From assembly GCF_019734885.1 (NCBI RefSeq), contig NZ_JAAXCM010000018.1, positions 1 through 45,135 of the forward strand: DNA of 45,135 nt, in the 5' to 3' direction. Under the pieces are notes generated by a model. That model was not told the origin of the DNA, ran no database searches, and saw only the letters and a list, made by a program, of their open reading frames with translations. Positions 1 to 8,429 of the stretch are shown piece by piece. The DNA is from Pseudocoprococcus catus (lineage in GTDB: Bacteria; Bacillota; Clostridia; Lachnospirales; Lachnospiraceae). A program made the position numbers and the translations under genes. Within the stretch, counting starts at the first letter, position 1, and each line of letters begins with the position of its first letter.

Positions 1-18
1 ATTTTAATCTCAAACCCA

Positions 19-62
19 TCCCGGAGGTGGAACAGGTCACTGCCTGACCTGTCCCGCCGGGA
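19..62 (+). other. Strong two-part hairpin at left window edge
   Basis: An inner stem ACAGGTCA/TGACCTGT (32-39 with 45-52, five-base loop) sits inside an outer stem TCCCGG/CCGGGA (19-24 with 57-62). No T-run follows directly, so it is not a typical terminator. It lies just before a broken Maff2-like reading frame and could belong to an inserted element such as the 3' end of a group II intron. I could not find a clear domain V, so the identity is open. Confidence 0.4.
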
Positions 63-134
63 CGGTTCTCTTAAAAACACCATATAGATTTTTTGTACGC
101 CGCCGCCCGCCATCGAGCAGAGTTTTACACCTAA

Positions 135-221
135 TTGGGGATAAAACAGTTGATGGCTGGCGGCGGTGTCGCCCTCATCGGCATCACTCTTGTACCTCTG
201 CTCTCCGGCCTGTTCGGTTGA
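135..221 (+). pseudogene. C-terminal remnant of a Maff2-family ICE membrane protein
   Basis: The 28 codons before the stop read GIKQLMAGGGVALIGITLVP and then PLLSGLFG-like residues, which match, from memory, the C-terminus of Maff2-family small membrane proteins encoded just before the VirB6-like gene in Tn1549-type elements. In frame, a stop at 132-134 cuts it from any N-terminal half, and no Shine-Dalgarno site or ATG fits a separate gene. The 5' part is therefore either interrupted here by an insertion (an intron that splices out is possible) or lost. The full family protein is about 70 residues. Identity is by motif recognition only; the nature of the break is inference, because the upstream DNA is outside the window. 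Confidence 0.5.
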
Positions 222-241
222 TCGTCCGGCGGTGATCGCTT

Positions 242-1111
242 ATGGGCGGCATACTCGACAAACTCGATGAATGGCTCCGAGGGCTGCTCATCGAGGGAAT
301 CACGGGAAACCTGTCGGGCATGTTCGATACGGTCAATACCAAAGTAGGCGAGATCGCCGGTGAAGTAGGACAGACGCCGCTGGCATGGAACAGCGGCGTC
401 TTTTCTATGATCCGAAACCTCTCTGAAACGGTGATCGTTCCAATCGCCGGGGTTATCCTGACATTCGTAATGTGTTATGAGCTGATCCAGCTTGTGACAG
501 AGAAAAACAATCTGCACGATGTAGACACCTGGATGTTCTTCAAGTGGATTTTCAAAACATTCTGTGCCGTTCTCATTGTGACGAACACATGGAATATCGT
601 CATGGGTATCTTCGATGTAGGGCAAAGCGTTGTGAACAGCAGCGCAGGCGTCATCATCTGGAATACCTCCATTGATATCAGCAGCGTTATCACGGATATG
701 GAGGCGCAGCTTGAAGCCCTGGGCACGGGAGAATTGTTCGGGCTGTGGTTCCAGTCTCTTTTCGTGGGACTTACCATGAACGCCCTTTCCATCTGTATCA
801 TGCTTGTCATCTACGGCCGCATGATCGAGGTGTATTTGACAACTTCCGTTGGACCAATTCCGCTTGCCACTATGACGAACCGGGATTGGAGCCATACAGG
901 ACAGAACTACTTGAAATCCCTGTTTGCATTGGCGTTCCAGGCATTTCTAATCATGGTGTGCGTGGGAATCTACTCTGTTTTGGTACAGAGTATCGCCACG
1001 GACGGAAATATCTCAGGCGCGATATGGGCCTGCATGGGCTACACGGTCCTGCTGTGCTTCGCCCTGTTCAAGACCGGCAGCCTCTCTAAGAGCCTGTTCG
1101 GAGCGCATTAA
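242..1111 (+). CDS. VirB6/TrbL-like conjugation channel membrane protein
   Basis: A 289-residue polytopic membrane protein placed between the Maff2 remnant and the PrgI-like gene, which is the usual place of the VirB6/TrbL-type inner-membrane component of the type IV secretion channel in Tn1549-like ICEs. Long hydrophobic stretches lie near residues 60-85, 100-125, 165-195, 225-250 and 258-280; the N-terminal 55 residues are amphipathic and probably outside the bilayer. The start ATG follows a poor ribosome-binding site, so it may be translated by coupling to the upstream frame. Fourteen bases separate its stop from the next gene. The role is assigned from topology and gene order, since VirB6 proteins have few conserved residues. 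Confidence 0.75.
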   Translation: MGGILDKLDEWLRGLLIEGITGNLSGMFDTVNTKVGEIAGEVGQTPLAWNSGVFSMIRNLSETVIVPIAGVILTFVMCYELIQLVTEKNNLHDVDTWMFFKWIFKTFCAVLIVTNTWNIVMGIFDVGQSVVNSSAGVIIWNTSIDISSVITDMEAQLEALGTGELFGLWFQSLFVGLTMNALSICIMLVIYGRMIEVYLTTSVGPIPLATMTNRDWSHTGQNYLKSLFALAFQAFLIMVCVGIYSVLVQSIATDGNISGAIWACMGYTVLLCFALFKTGSLSKSLFGAH

Positions 1112-1125
1112 GGAGGCTTGATAAA

Positions 1126-1560
1126 TTGGCGTATGTAACCATTCCAAAGGATTTGACGAAAGTAAAATCCAAAGTGCTGTTTGGGCTTACCAAACGGCAG
1201 CTTATATGTTTCGGATCGGCGGCACTCATCGGAGTACCGCTTTTCTTTTTGCTCAGACGCACGGCCAGCAACAGCGCCGCCGCGTTCTGCATGATTATCG
1301 TCATGCTCCCGTTCTTTCTGCTCGCCATGTATGAGCGGCACGGCCAACCCCTGGAGGTGGTGGCCGGACAGGTCATCCGCTGTATGTTCCTGCGGACGAA
1401 GGATCGGCCTTATCAGACAAACAATTTCTACGCAGCCTTGGAGCGGCAGGCCCAGGCGGAAAAGGAGGTGAAAGCCATTGTTCAGAAAGCGAAAGCCAGA
1501 GCCGCAGGCACGGCAGGCGGCAAAAGCCGCGGTAAAACTGACCGCCGCAGAAAAGCGTGA
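1126..1560 (+). CDS. PrgI-family conjugation protein
   Basis: A 144-residue protein with a TTG start placed 9 bases after AAGGAGG. It has the pattern of PrgI-family proteins: a short N-terminal segment ending in a 'LFGLTKRQL' motif, two transmembrane helices near residues 28-48 and 50-70, then a soluble tail. PrgI proteins always sit directly before the VirB4 ATPase in Gram-positive conjugation systems and are thought to anchor it to the membrane (VirB3-like role). The last 30 residues are rich in Lys, Arg, Ala and Gly. Its final 83 bases also encode the VirB4 N-terminus in another frame, a long overlap that points to tightly coupled translation of the two partners. Confidence 0.85.
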   Translation: MAYVTIPKDLTKVKSKVLFGLTKRQLICFGSAALIGVPLFFLLRRTASNSAAAFCMIIVMLPFFLLAMYERHGQPLEVVAGQVIRCMFLRTKDRPYQTNNFYAALERQAQAEKEVKAIVQKAKARAAGTAGGKSRGKTDRRRKA

Positions 1561-3907
1561 GATCAGCCGTATCCTGGAAACCGCCAGAGGCGACGGCAAG
1601 GTGCATTCCGCACAGGACACCTTACCGTTCCGCCAGATGTACCCGGACGGCCTGTGCAAGCTGGACGATCACACCTGGGCGAAGTGTATCGAGTTCGAGG
1701 ATGTGAATTATCAGCTTGCAAAGCCTGACGACCAGACGGCGATCTTTGAAGCCCTCTGCGATATGTATAACGCCCATGACGCTTCTATCGGGATGCAGCT
1801 ATCTCTTGTGAGCCGCCGCATGAACCGGGAGGATTTTGTAAAGCGTATCGAGATCGCGGCACAGGGAGATCACTTCGACCATATCCGTGAGCTTTACACG
1901 CAAATGCTCCGCAAGCAGCTTGAACGTGGCAACAACGGTCTTATCAAAACGAAGTATCTGACCCTCACCATCGAGGCACGGGACAGCAAAACCGCACGGG
2001 CACGGTTTTCCAGGATCGTCATGGACGCCCTTAACCATTTCAAGGTCATGGGTGCTCTGGCGAAGGAACTTGGCGGCAAGGAGTGGCTGGAAATGCTCCA
2101 CGGCATCCTGCACCCGGACGGGGAACGGTTTGCCTTTGAATGGAGCTGGCTTGCCCCTTCCGGCCTGTCGGTCCAGGATTTTGTCGCACCTTCTTCTTTC
2201 CGCTTCGGTGAAGCACGGAAGTTCACGATGGCGGATAAATTCTGTGCCGTGTCCTTTCTGCAGATCAGCGCACCGGAAATGGATGACCGTATGCTCACCG
2301 AACTGCTGGATACAGACAGCGGGCTGCTTGTCAGCCTCCATATCCGCAGCATGGATCAGAACGAGGCGATCAAGACGGTCAAGCGGAAGATCACTGACAT
2401 TGACAGTATGAAGATCGACGCACAGAAAAAGGCGGTGCGGGAAGGTTTCGATATGGATATCATCCCCACCGACCTTGCCACCTACGCAGGCGAGGCAAAG
2501 AACATCCTCCGTGATCTGCAAAGCCGGAATGAGCGAATGTTTTTGATGACCTTTCTGGTGGTGAATTTTGCAGACAGCAAGCAAAAGCTGGAGAATGACC
2601 TTCTCCGTGCGGCAAGCGTGGCGCAGAAATATAACTGCTCCCTGGTGCGGCTGGACTTTCAGCAGGAGGACGGTTTCGTATCGGCTCTGCCCCTGGGTGT
2701 CAACCGCATTAAGATACAGCGCGGGCTTACCACTTCGGCGGTGGCGGTGTTCGTTCCCTTCACCACACAGGAAATTTTCCACGGCGGCGAAGCTCTCTAC
2801 TACGGGCTCAATGCTACTTCCGGCAACATGATCCTTGCCGACCGTAAAAAGCTGAAAACGCCCAATGGCATGATCTTAGGTACGCCCGGCAGCGGCAAGA
2901 GCTTTTCCGCAAAGCGCTCCATCGTGGGTGTGTTCCTGAACACAAAGGACGATATCCTGATTTGCGACCCAGAGGCGGAGTATTTTCCGCTGGTGAACCG
3001 TTTGGAAGGTCAGGTCATCAAAATCTCTCCAACCAGCACGCAGTATGTGAACCCTATGGATATCAACCTCAATTACAGCGAGGATGATAACCCGCTGGCG
3101 TTGAAATCTGACTTTATCTTGTCGTTCTGCGAACTGGCGGCAGGCGGACGGAACGGTCTGGAGCCGGTGGAAAAGACGGTCATTGACCGTGCTGTGCGGA
3201 TCGTGTACCGCCCCTATATCGCAGACCCCCGCCCGGAGAATATGCCGCTGCTGGAAGATTTGTATAACGAGATCAAGCGGCAGCCGGAGCCGGAGGCACA
3301 GCGGATCGCGGCAGCGCTGGAACTGTATGTGCATGGCAGCCTGAATGTTTTTAACCACCGTACCAACGTGGATATCAACAACCGCATTGTCTGCTTCGAT
3401 ATCAAGGAGCTGGGAAAGCAGCTCAAAAGCCTGGGTATGCTGGTGATCCAGGACCAGGTATGGAACCGTGTTTCCCAGAACCGGGATCAGGGTAAATCCA
3501 CCTGGTATTTCGTGGACGAGTTCCACCTTCTGCTGCGCGGCGAGGTTGGTTCCTGGAGCGTAGAGATTTGGAAACGCTTTCGCAAATGGGGCGGTATCCC
3601 CACTGGAATTACGCAGAACATCAAGGACCTGCTTTCCTCCCCGGAGATCGAGAACATCTTTGAAAACAGCGATTTTGTGTACCTTCTGAACCAGGCCAGC
3701 GGAGACAGAAAAATCCTCTGCGAGCGCTTGAATATCTCCAACCAGCAGGCGGCGCATATCAGCAACGCAGGCCCCGGCGAGGGGCTGATCTTCTTCGGCA
3801 ATGTGATCCTGCCTTTTGTGGATGACTTCCCGAAGGACAACGAACTTTACAGCATTATGACGACAAAACTTGGTGAAACCGGGAAAGGAGAAAACGAACA
3901 TGAATGA
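1478..3907 (+). CDS. virB4: VirB4-type conjugation ATPase
   Basis: An 809-residue cytoplasmic ATPase that powers substrate transfer and channel assembly in the type IV secretion system. The Walker A motif GTPGSGKS is at residues 468-475 and the Walker B motif YFVDEF has its acidic pair at D680-E681; the N-terminal 400 residues are the VirB4 membrane-associated domain. The start is TTG at 1478, 7 bases after AAAGGAGGTG, which lies inside the PrgI-like gene; the reading frame is continuous from there. Length and architecture are normal for the Tn1549/Tn916-family VirB4 (TrsE-like). Its stop overlaps the next small gene by 8 bases. Confidence 0.95.
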   Translation: MFRKRKPEPQARQAAKAAVKLTAAEKREISRILETARGDGKVHSAQDTLPFRQMYPDGLCKLDDHTWAKCIEFEDVNYQLAKPDDQTAIFEALCDMYNAHDASIGMQLSLVSRRMNREDFVKRIEIAAQGDHFDHIRELYTQMLRKQLERGNNGLIKTKYLTLTIEARDSKTARARFSRIVMDALNHFKVMGALAKELGGKEWLEMLHGILHPDGERFAFEWSWLAPSGLSVQDFVAPSSFRFGEARKFTMADKFCAVSFLQISAPEMDDRMLTELLDTDSGLLVSLHIRSMDQNEAIKTVKRKITDIDSMKIDAQKKAVREGFDMDIIPTDLATYAGEAKNILRDLQSRNERMFLMTFLVVNFADSKQKLENDLLRAASVAQKYNCSLVRLDFQQEDGFVSALPLGVNRIKIQRGLTTSAVAVFVPFTTQEIFHGGEALYYGLNATSGNMILADRKKLKTPNGMILGTPGSGKSFSAKRSIVGVFLNTKDDILICDPEAEYFPLVNRLEGQVIKISPTSTQYVNPMDINLNYSEDDNPLALKSDFILSFCELAAGGRNGLEPVEKTVIDRAVRIVYRPYIADPRPENMPLLEDLYNEIKRQPEPEAQRIAAALELYVHGSLNVFNHRTNVDINNRIVCFDIKELGKQLKSLGMLVIQDQVWNRVSQNRDQGKSTWYFVDEFHLLLRGEVGSWSVEIWKRFRKWGGIPTGITQNIKDLLSSPEIENIFENSDFVYLLNQASGDRKILCERLNISNQQAAHISNAGPGEGLIFFGNVILPFVDDFPKDNELYSIMTTKLGETGKGENEHE

Positions 3908-4073
3908 TCCCCGCTATTTGCATACGGAAGAAAAACAGGATGGCGAAACCTTCTTTGATGTGATGAACCGGCTGATTGCCAGAAGCAAGGCAGTTACGGC
4001 GGATATGGAGGCGGTCCTTGCGGAGCTGGAAAGTGAGATCGAACCGTTCCGTGCGCCGAAGAACCATGAATAA
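3900..4073 (+). CDS. Small ICE protein of unknown function
   Basis: A 57-residue acidic protein starting at ATG 3900, inside the VirB4 stop (8-base overlap), with the ribosome-binding site GGGAAAGGAG within the end of virB4. No transmembrane segment or known motif is visible; the middle (residues 15-48) is predicted to be helical, with a repeated pattern of Asp, Glu and Ala. It ends inside the start of the methyltransferase gene (8-base overlap), so it is part of the same translated chain. I do not recognise the family; position alone suggests a transfer-region accessory protein. Confidence 0.6.
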   Translation: MNDPRYLHTEEKQDGETFFDVMNRLIARSKAVTADMEAVLAELESEIEPFRAPKNHE

Positions 4074-5088
4074 ACTGACCCATGTGAGCCTGTTTTCCGG
4101 CATTGGCGGTCTGGACCTGGCGGCGGAGGCTGCCGGGTTTGAAACCGTCTGCCAGTGTGAGTGGGCGGATTTTCCGCACTCCGTCCTCTCCGCACGATGG
4201 CCGGATGTTCCCAGGTTCCGGGATATTACTACTTTTACGAAGGAGGCGTTTTTTGAAAAAACAGGACTTGAAACAGTTACCGTTATCTCAGGCGGCTTTC
4301 CCTGTCAGCCCTTCTCCACCGCCGGAAAACGGAAGGGCTTTGCGGATGAACGCTACCTGTGGCCGGAAATGTGCCGCGTTATTACCGAGCTGCGGCCCCG
4401 TTGGGTGCTTGGGGAAAATGTTGCTGGCTTCATCAATATGGGGCTCGACAAAACGATCTTTGACCTGGCAAAAGCGGGATACGCTGTTCTCCCATTCGTA
4501 TTTCCGGCTTGCGGTGTCGGCGCATGGCATGAGCGCCAGCGAACTTTTATCGTCGCGGCTGATGTTTCCCACACCCCTTGCCTCCGACAACAACACCGCC
4601 AGGGACGCGGCAAGCCTGGATGTGTTCCTGTCGGACAATGGGATATTCCGCAAGAGGAACCGAAACGGGGCGATCTGGAGCCTCAGCCTGTCGGCGGCGG
4701 TATTCTATCTGACCCCGGTGGCGTCGGACGGTTTCCGCTCGACCTTGAAGCCATCGGCCTTCGATCCGGCGAAGAAGGACGGGAACCTGTCGGCACAGAT
4801 CATCTCCCAGGAACAGCCAGTGTCCGAAACGGCGGCGTTGAACCCGGATTGGGTGGAATGGCTCATGGGCTTCCCGAAAGGATGGACGGACGTATCCTCT
4901 GGGCCGCCGAACCGGAAGGAATCCCCCGCATGACCGAGCGCATGGATGACCGGGCGCTGCGGCTGAAAACATTAGGAAATGCGGTCTGCCCGCCCCAGGC
5001 CTATCCCATTTTTCGCTATATCGCCATGATCGAGAATGGCACCTGCGGCGACTTCTGCCCCTATGGAAAGGAAGGTGACTGCCTATGA
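4066..5088 (+). CDS. DNA cytosine-5 methyltransferase of the ICE
   Basis: A 340-residue C5-methyltransferase that adds methyl groups from S-adenosylmethionine to cytosine in DNA. Motif I is LFSGIGGLDLA (residues 9-19), the catalytic Pro-Cys-Gln of motif IV has Cys80, motif VI is GENVAGF with Glu117, motif VIII is RQRTFIVA near residue 160, and motif IX/X is LKTLGNAVCPPQ near residue 305. No restriction partner is encoded next to it, so it probably shields the transferred DNA from recipient restriction, in line with the ArdA-type genes downstream. The stretch of about residues 166-288 is odd: it is rich in Gly, Pro and Arg and has poor codon use, while another frame there looks coding (see the entry at 4562-4933). 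The ATG overlaps the previous gene and the stop overlaps the next start (ATGA). Confidence 0.85.
   Translation: MNKLTHVSLFSGIGGLDLAAEAAGFETVCQCEWADFPHSVLSARWPDVPRFRDITTFTKEAFFEKTGLETVTVISGGFPCQPFSTAGKRKGFADERYLWPEMCRVITELRPRWVLGENVAGFINMGLDKTIFDLAKAGYAVLPFVFPACGVGAWHERQRTFIVAADVSHTPCLRQQHRQGRGKPGCVPVGQWDIPQEEPKRGDLEPQPVGGGILSDPGGVGRFPLDLEAIGLRSGEEGREPVGTDHLPGTASVRNGGVEPGLGGMAHGLPERMDGRILWAAEPEGIPRMTERMDDRALRLKTLGNAVCPPQAYPIFRYIAMIENGTCGDFCPYGKEGDCL
4562..4933 (+). other. Second open, coding-like frame inside the methyltransferase gene
   Basis: In the +2 frame relative to the methyltransferase, an open frame runs from 4103 and reads especially well from ATG 4562 to the stop at 4931-4933 (123 codons). 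It contains FPTPLASDNN and LNPDWVEWLMGFPKGWTD, segments that resemble the C-terminal region of phage-type C5-methyltransferases as I remember them. Codon use here (many GAC, AAC, CTG, GCC, TCC, AAG) matches the neighbouring real genes better than the long frame does (many CCT, GGA, CGA). It could be the ancestral frame of the target-recognition region, left by two compensating frameshifts, or an overlapping second product. No ribosome-binding site is obvious before 4562, so separate expression is unproven. Confidence 0.45.
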
Positions 5089-7064
5089 GGGAACTGAAAG
5101 CAACCGATAAGATCACGCAGAAAATGACCCGTGACGGTGCGGTATCGGAAAACCTTGCCACGGGAGAGGTGGAACATATCAGCAGCCGGGAACCGGAAAC
5201 GGAGCTGTCCGCTTCTTCGGAAGAATCCGCTGATGCTGCGGCTGACCTCGCCCTGCGTGCGGCGGAACACCATGAGAAGAAAAGCGCACGAAAGGCGGAA
5301 AAGGCTGACACCCAGGCGGTGCGGGATGGTTCTGCCGCAAGGCAGCGCCCGTCCTCCCGCCTGCAATTTACCGAGGAAGAACGTGCCGATCCCGTACTTG
5401 GAAAGTACATCGACCGTTCCGACCGTGCGGCGGACAGGCTGGACGCGGCAAAAGCCGCTATCCCCACAAAGAAAGTTCTCCGTACCGAGCGTGTTTTTGA
5501 CGAGACAGCCGGAAAAGGCAAAACGCAGCTTCACTTTGAAGAAGTGGAGAAACGCCCCAATGGACGCCTGCGGCACAATCCGCTTTCCCGGCCGGTCCAT
5601 GAGATCGTCCACGCTGCCCATGCGAAGGTGCATGAGGTAGAGCAGGAAAATGTGGGTGTTGAGGCTGGACACAAGGGCGAGGTGCTGACGGAGCGTGGGC
5701 TTGCCTACGGAAAAGGCAAAGTCCGTGCCGCCGTCCACCATCACCGCACAAAGCCCTGGCGTGATGCGGCGAAGGCAGAGCAGGCTTCTTTTAAGGCAAA
5801 CGCCGACTACCTTTACCAAAAGGCACTGCATGATGATCCTGCATTGGCGGCTTCTAACCCGGTATCCCGCTTTCTGCAGAAACAGCGGATCAAGCGGAAC
5901 TATGCAAAGGAGCTGCGACAGGCAGAGAAAACCGCAAAGAACACAGCGGCCACGGCGAAAAGTGCGGCGCAGAAAGCAAAGGACGCCTTCAAGGAAACAT
6001 TCCTCTACATCAAACACCATAGCCGGGCGGTGCTGTTGGTGATCGGCATTGGCGCCTGTGTTGCTCTGCTGTTTGGCGGGGTATCTTCCTGTTCCATGAT
6101 GGCAGGCTCCGGCGTGGGCGGTGTATTTACTTCTTCTTATCTCTCCGAGGATGCGGATATGCTGGCTGCGGAGGCGGCCTACTGCGAGTTGGAGCAGGAA
6201 CTCCAATATGAGCTGGACCACTATGAGGCTCTGCACCCCGGATATGACGAATACCGTTTTGATCTGGATGAGATCGAGCATGACCCTTATGTGCTGATCT
6301 CCATTCTCACGGCGTTCCATGAAGGGGTGTTCACCATCGACGAGGTTCAGACGGAGCTGCAAATGCTCTTTGAAAAGCAGTACATTCTGACGCAGACCGT
6401 GGAAGTGGAGGTGCGCTATCGGACTGAGACACGGACAGACAGCGAAGGAAACGACTATGACGTGGAAGTACCGTACAACTACTATATTTGCAATGTGAAG
6501 CTGGAAAACTTCGACCTTTCCCATGTGCCGGTCTACATCATGGACGAGGAAATGCTTTCCCTGTATGCGGTCTATATGGCAACGCTGGGAAACCGGGAAG
6601 ATTTGTTTCCTGGCTCCGGCTATGTAGATAAGTACACCAAACCGCCCACCACCTATGATATCCCGCCTTCCGCACTGGAAGATGAAACCTTTGCGGCGCT
6701 CATTACCGAGGCGGAGAAGTACATCGGCTATCCCTATGTATGGGGCGGCAGCAATCCGAACACTTCTTTTGATTGCTCCGGCTTCGTATCCTGGGTGCTG
6801 ACGCAAAGCGGCGTCTGCAACACGGGCAGGCTGGGAGCCCAGGGGCTTTACAATATTTCCACTCCGGTATCCTCTGCCAACGCAAGACCCGGCGACCTGA
6901 TCTTTTTCGTCGGCACTTACGATACACCGGGCGTTTCCCATGTAGGGATCTATGTGGGCGGTGGAAAAATGCTGCACTGCGGCGATCCCATCCAGTATGC
7001 GGATATCAACACAAGCTACTGGCAATCCCACTTTTACGCTTTCGGGCGACCGCCCTACAACTAA
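5085..7064 (+). CDS. Membrane-anchored NlpC/P60 peptidoglycan hydrolase (CwlT-like)
   Basis: A 659-residue protein likely to open the cell wall locally for the conjugation channel. Residues 1-300 are charged, helical and Ala-rich (cytoplasmic); one membrane helix is near residues 310-335 (AVLLVIGIGACVALLFGG); the extracellular part ends in an NlpC/P60 domain (about residues 540-659) with the catalytic Cys564 in FDCSGF and His619 in VSHVGIYVGGG. A long acidic segment between helix and hydrolase contains no lysozyme motif that I can identify. The ATG overlaps the methyltransferase stop. The hydrolase between virB4 and topB is typical of Tn1549-like ICEs, where it acts as the VirB1-like enzyme. 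Confidence 0.85.
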   Translation: MRELKATDKITQKMTRDGAVSENLATGEVEHISSREPETELSASSEESADAAADLALRAAEHHEKKSARKAEKADTQAVRDGSAARQRPSSRLQFTEEERADPVLGKYIDRSDRAADRLDAAKAAIPTKKVLRTERVFDETAGKGKTQLHFEEVEKRPNGRLRHNPLSRPVHEIVHAAHAKVHEVEQENVGVEAGHKGEVLTERGLAYGKGKVRAAVHHHRTKPWRDAAKAEQASFKANADYLYQKALHDDPALAASNPVSRFLQKQRIKRNYAKELRQAEKTAKNTAATAKSAAQKAKDAFKETFLYIKHHSRAVLLVIGIGACVALLFGGVSSCSMMAGSGVGGVFTSSYLSEDADMLAAEAAYCELEQELQYELDHYEALHPGYDEYRFDLDEIEHDPYVLISILTAFHEGVFTIDEVQTELQMLFEKQYILTQTVEVEVRYRTETRTDSEGNDYDVEVPYNYYICNVKLENFDLSHVPVYIMDEEMLSLYAVYMATLGNREDLFPGSGYVDKYTKPPTTYDIPPSALEDETFAALITEAEKYIGYPYVWGGSNPNTSFDCSGFVSWVLTQSGVCNTGRLGAQGLYNISTPVSSANARPGDLIFFVGTYDTPGVSHVGIYVGGGKMLHCGDPIQYADINTSYWQSHFYAFGRPPYN

Positions 7065-7090
7065 AAAACGATATGGAGGTAATTTGATTT

Positions 7091-7363
7091 ATGGCAACGA
7101 CACAGAAGATCCGCAATGATATTGCGAAAACCAAAGAAAAGATCGCGGAACAGCAGAAACGCCTTCGTGCGCTGGAGGCGCAGCTTGCTGAGGAAGAAAA
7201 TCTGGAAATTGTCCGCATGGTGAAAGCCGTGAAAATGGACAACAAGGAGCTGACCGCCTTCCTGAAGGCCTATGCCAGCGGTATGATCTCCCTGCCGGAA
7301 GGTATGCTGCAGGAGGCCAGCACTGAGCATGAGGAAACGGAGGGATATGAGGATGAAGCATAA
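7091..7363 (+). CDS. DUF4315-family coiled-coil protein
   Basis: A 90-residue protein with an N-terminal coiled coil (about residues 5-45, with the heptad-rich [20 protein letters not shown]) and a short C-terminal domain containing [12 protein letters not shown]. It matches what I remember of DUF4315 proteins, always found in this place in Tn1549-like conjugation regions; the function is not known. A Shine-Dalgarno GGAGG lies 12 bases before the ATG. Its last 11 bases overlap the next gene. It may be a partner of the membrane protein that follows, but this is inference. Confidence 0.75.
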   Translation: MATTQKIRNDIAKTKEKIAEQQKRLRALEAQLAEEENLEIVRMVKAVKMDNKELTAFLKAYASGMISLPEGMLQEASTEHEETEGYEDEA

Positions 7364-8429
7364 CTTTATGACAAAAATGGTATCGGCTCTTTTGGCGGTG
7401 GTGCTCAGCACTGCCGCTTTTTCTGTCACCGCCTTTGCCAGCGGCGGCGAGGAAACCACGGAGCCCGTGGCTGAACAGGAAACGGCTGGGGATGTTTCTG
7501 ATCTGCTTTCCGCTCTGGCAGGCAGCCAGGTCACGGTATCCGTCACCGAGAACGGTATCCAGTTCAGTTCCGGTGAAAATGACTCCGGGCAGACCGGTAC
7601 TGTCACCACGGGCGGCGGCAATTTGAATGTCCGCACGGGCGCGGGAATGGATTATACCGCCTTCACCCAGCTTCCAAACGGAACGACCGTGAAGGTGATC
7701 GGCACGGACGGAGACTGGCTGAAGGTCATCCTGCCGGAGAAAGTCGGCTATGTCTATTCCGGCTACATGACGGTAAGTGACGGCGAGGCTGGTTCTGGGG
7801 AAGGTTCTTTCTCTCTGGATGCGGAAACGCTGGAAAATCTGCTGGGTATGCTGGGCGGTGGTTTGAATGGCGGTGCCGCCTTGACACCGGATGGGAACCT
7901 GTCGCTGATCGACGATATTGGCAGCCCGACAGCCAGTGGCAAACAGTTTATCACAGTAGAAACGAAGGACGGCAATGTGTTCTATCTCATTATCGACCGT
8001 GACGACGAGGGCGAGGAAACCGTGCATTTTCTGAACCAGGTGGATGAAGCCGATCTCATGGCGCTCACGGAGGATGGAGAAAAGGCGGAAACACCTATTG
8101 TCTGCACCTGTACGGAGAAGTGCCAGGCCGGAGCGGTCAATACCGCTTGCCCGGTCTGCGTAAAAAACCTTAGTGAATGTATTGGCACAGAACAGAAAGC
8201 TGCGGAGCCCACCGAACCGGAGAATCCGGAACCCGAAAAGAAAAGCAATACCGGGGCGATCCTGACGGTGCTGCTGATCCTTGCAGCCGGAGGTGGTGCG
8301 GCGGTCTATTTCCTGGTGCTGAAACCGAAGCAGGGCAAGAAAGTTCCCGCTGATCTGGATGATTTCGACCTGGAGGATGAAGAAGAATATCTAACCGAGG
8401 ACGAGGAAACGGAGGAAAAGAATGAGTAA
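7353..8429 (+). CDS. DUF4366-type (CD1107-like) surface protein with SH3b domain
   Basis: A 358-residue secreted and membrane-tethered protein. An N-terminal signal peptide ([17 protein letters not shown]) is followed by a bacterial SH3 domain (about residues 82-140, [17 protein letters not shown]), a DUF4366-like block ([19 protein letters not shown]), a Cys-rich stretch [10 protein letters not shown]...CPVC, a C-terminal membrane helix ([20 protein letters not shown]) and a very acidic cytoplasmic tail. The SH3b domain suggests wall binding, so this may be a surface part of the mating apparatus. ATG 7353 was preferred to ATG 7347 because GGAGG at 7338-7342 is well spaced only for the later one. 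The stop overlaps the topB start. Confidence 0.75.
   Translation: MKHNFMTKMVSALLAVVLSTAAFSVTAFASGGEETTEPVAEQETAGDVSDLLSALAGSQVTVSVTENGIQFSSGENDSGQTGTVTTGGGNLNVRTGAGMDYTAFTQLPNGTTVKVIGTDGDWLKVILPEKVGYVYSGYMTVSDGEAGSGEGSFSLDAETLENLLGMLGGGLNGGAALTPDGNLSLIDDIGSPTASGKQFITVETKDGNVFYLIIDRDDEGEETVHFLNQVDEADLMALTEDGEKAETPIVCTCTEKCQAGAVNTACPVCVKNLSECIGTEQKAAEPTEPENPEPEKKSNTGAILTVLLILAAGGGAAVYFLVLKPKQGKKVPADLDDFDLEDEEEYLTEDEETEEKNE

Noticed and set aside
4288-5521. Long minus-strand frames opposite the methyltransferase and NlpC genes
   Set aside because: These follow from the GC-rich coding strand; residues are mostly Ser, Arg and Pro with no domain pattern.
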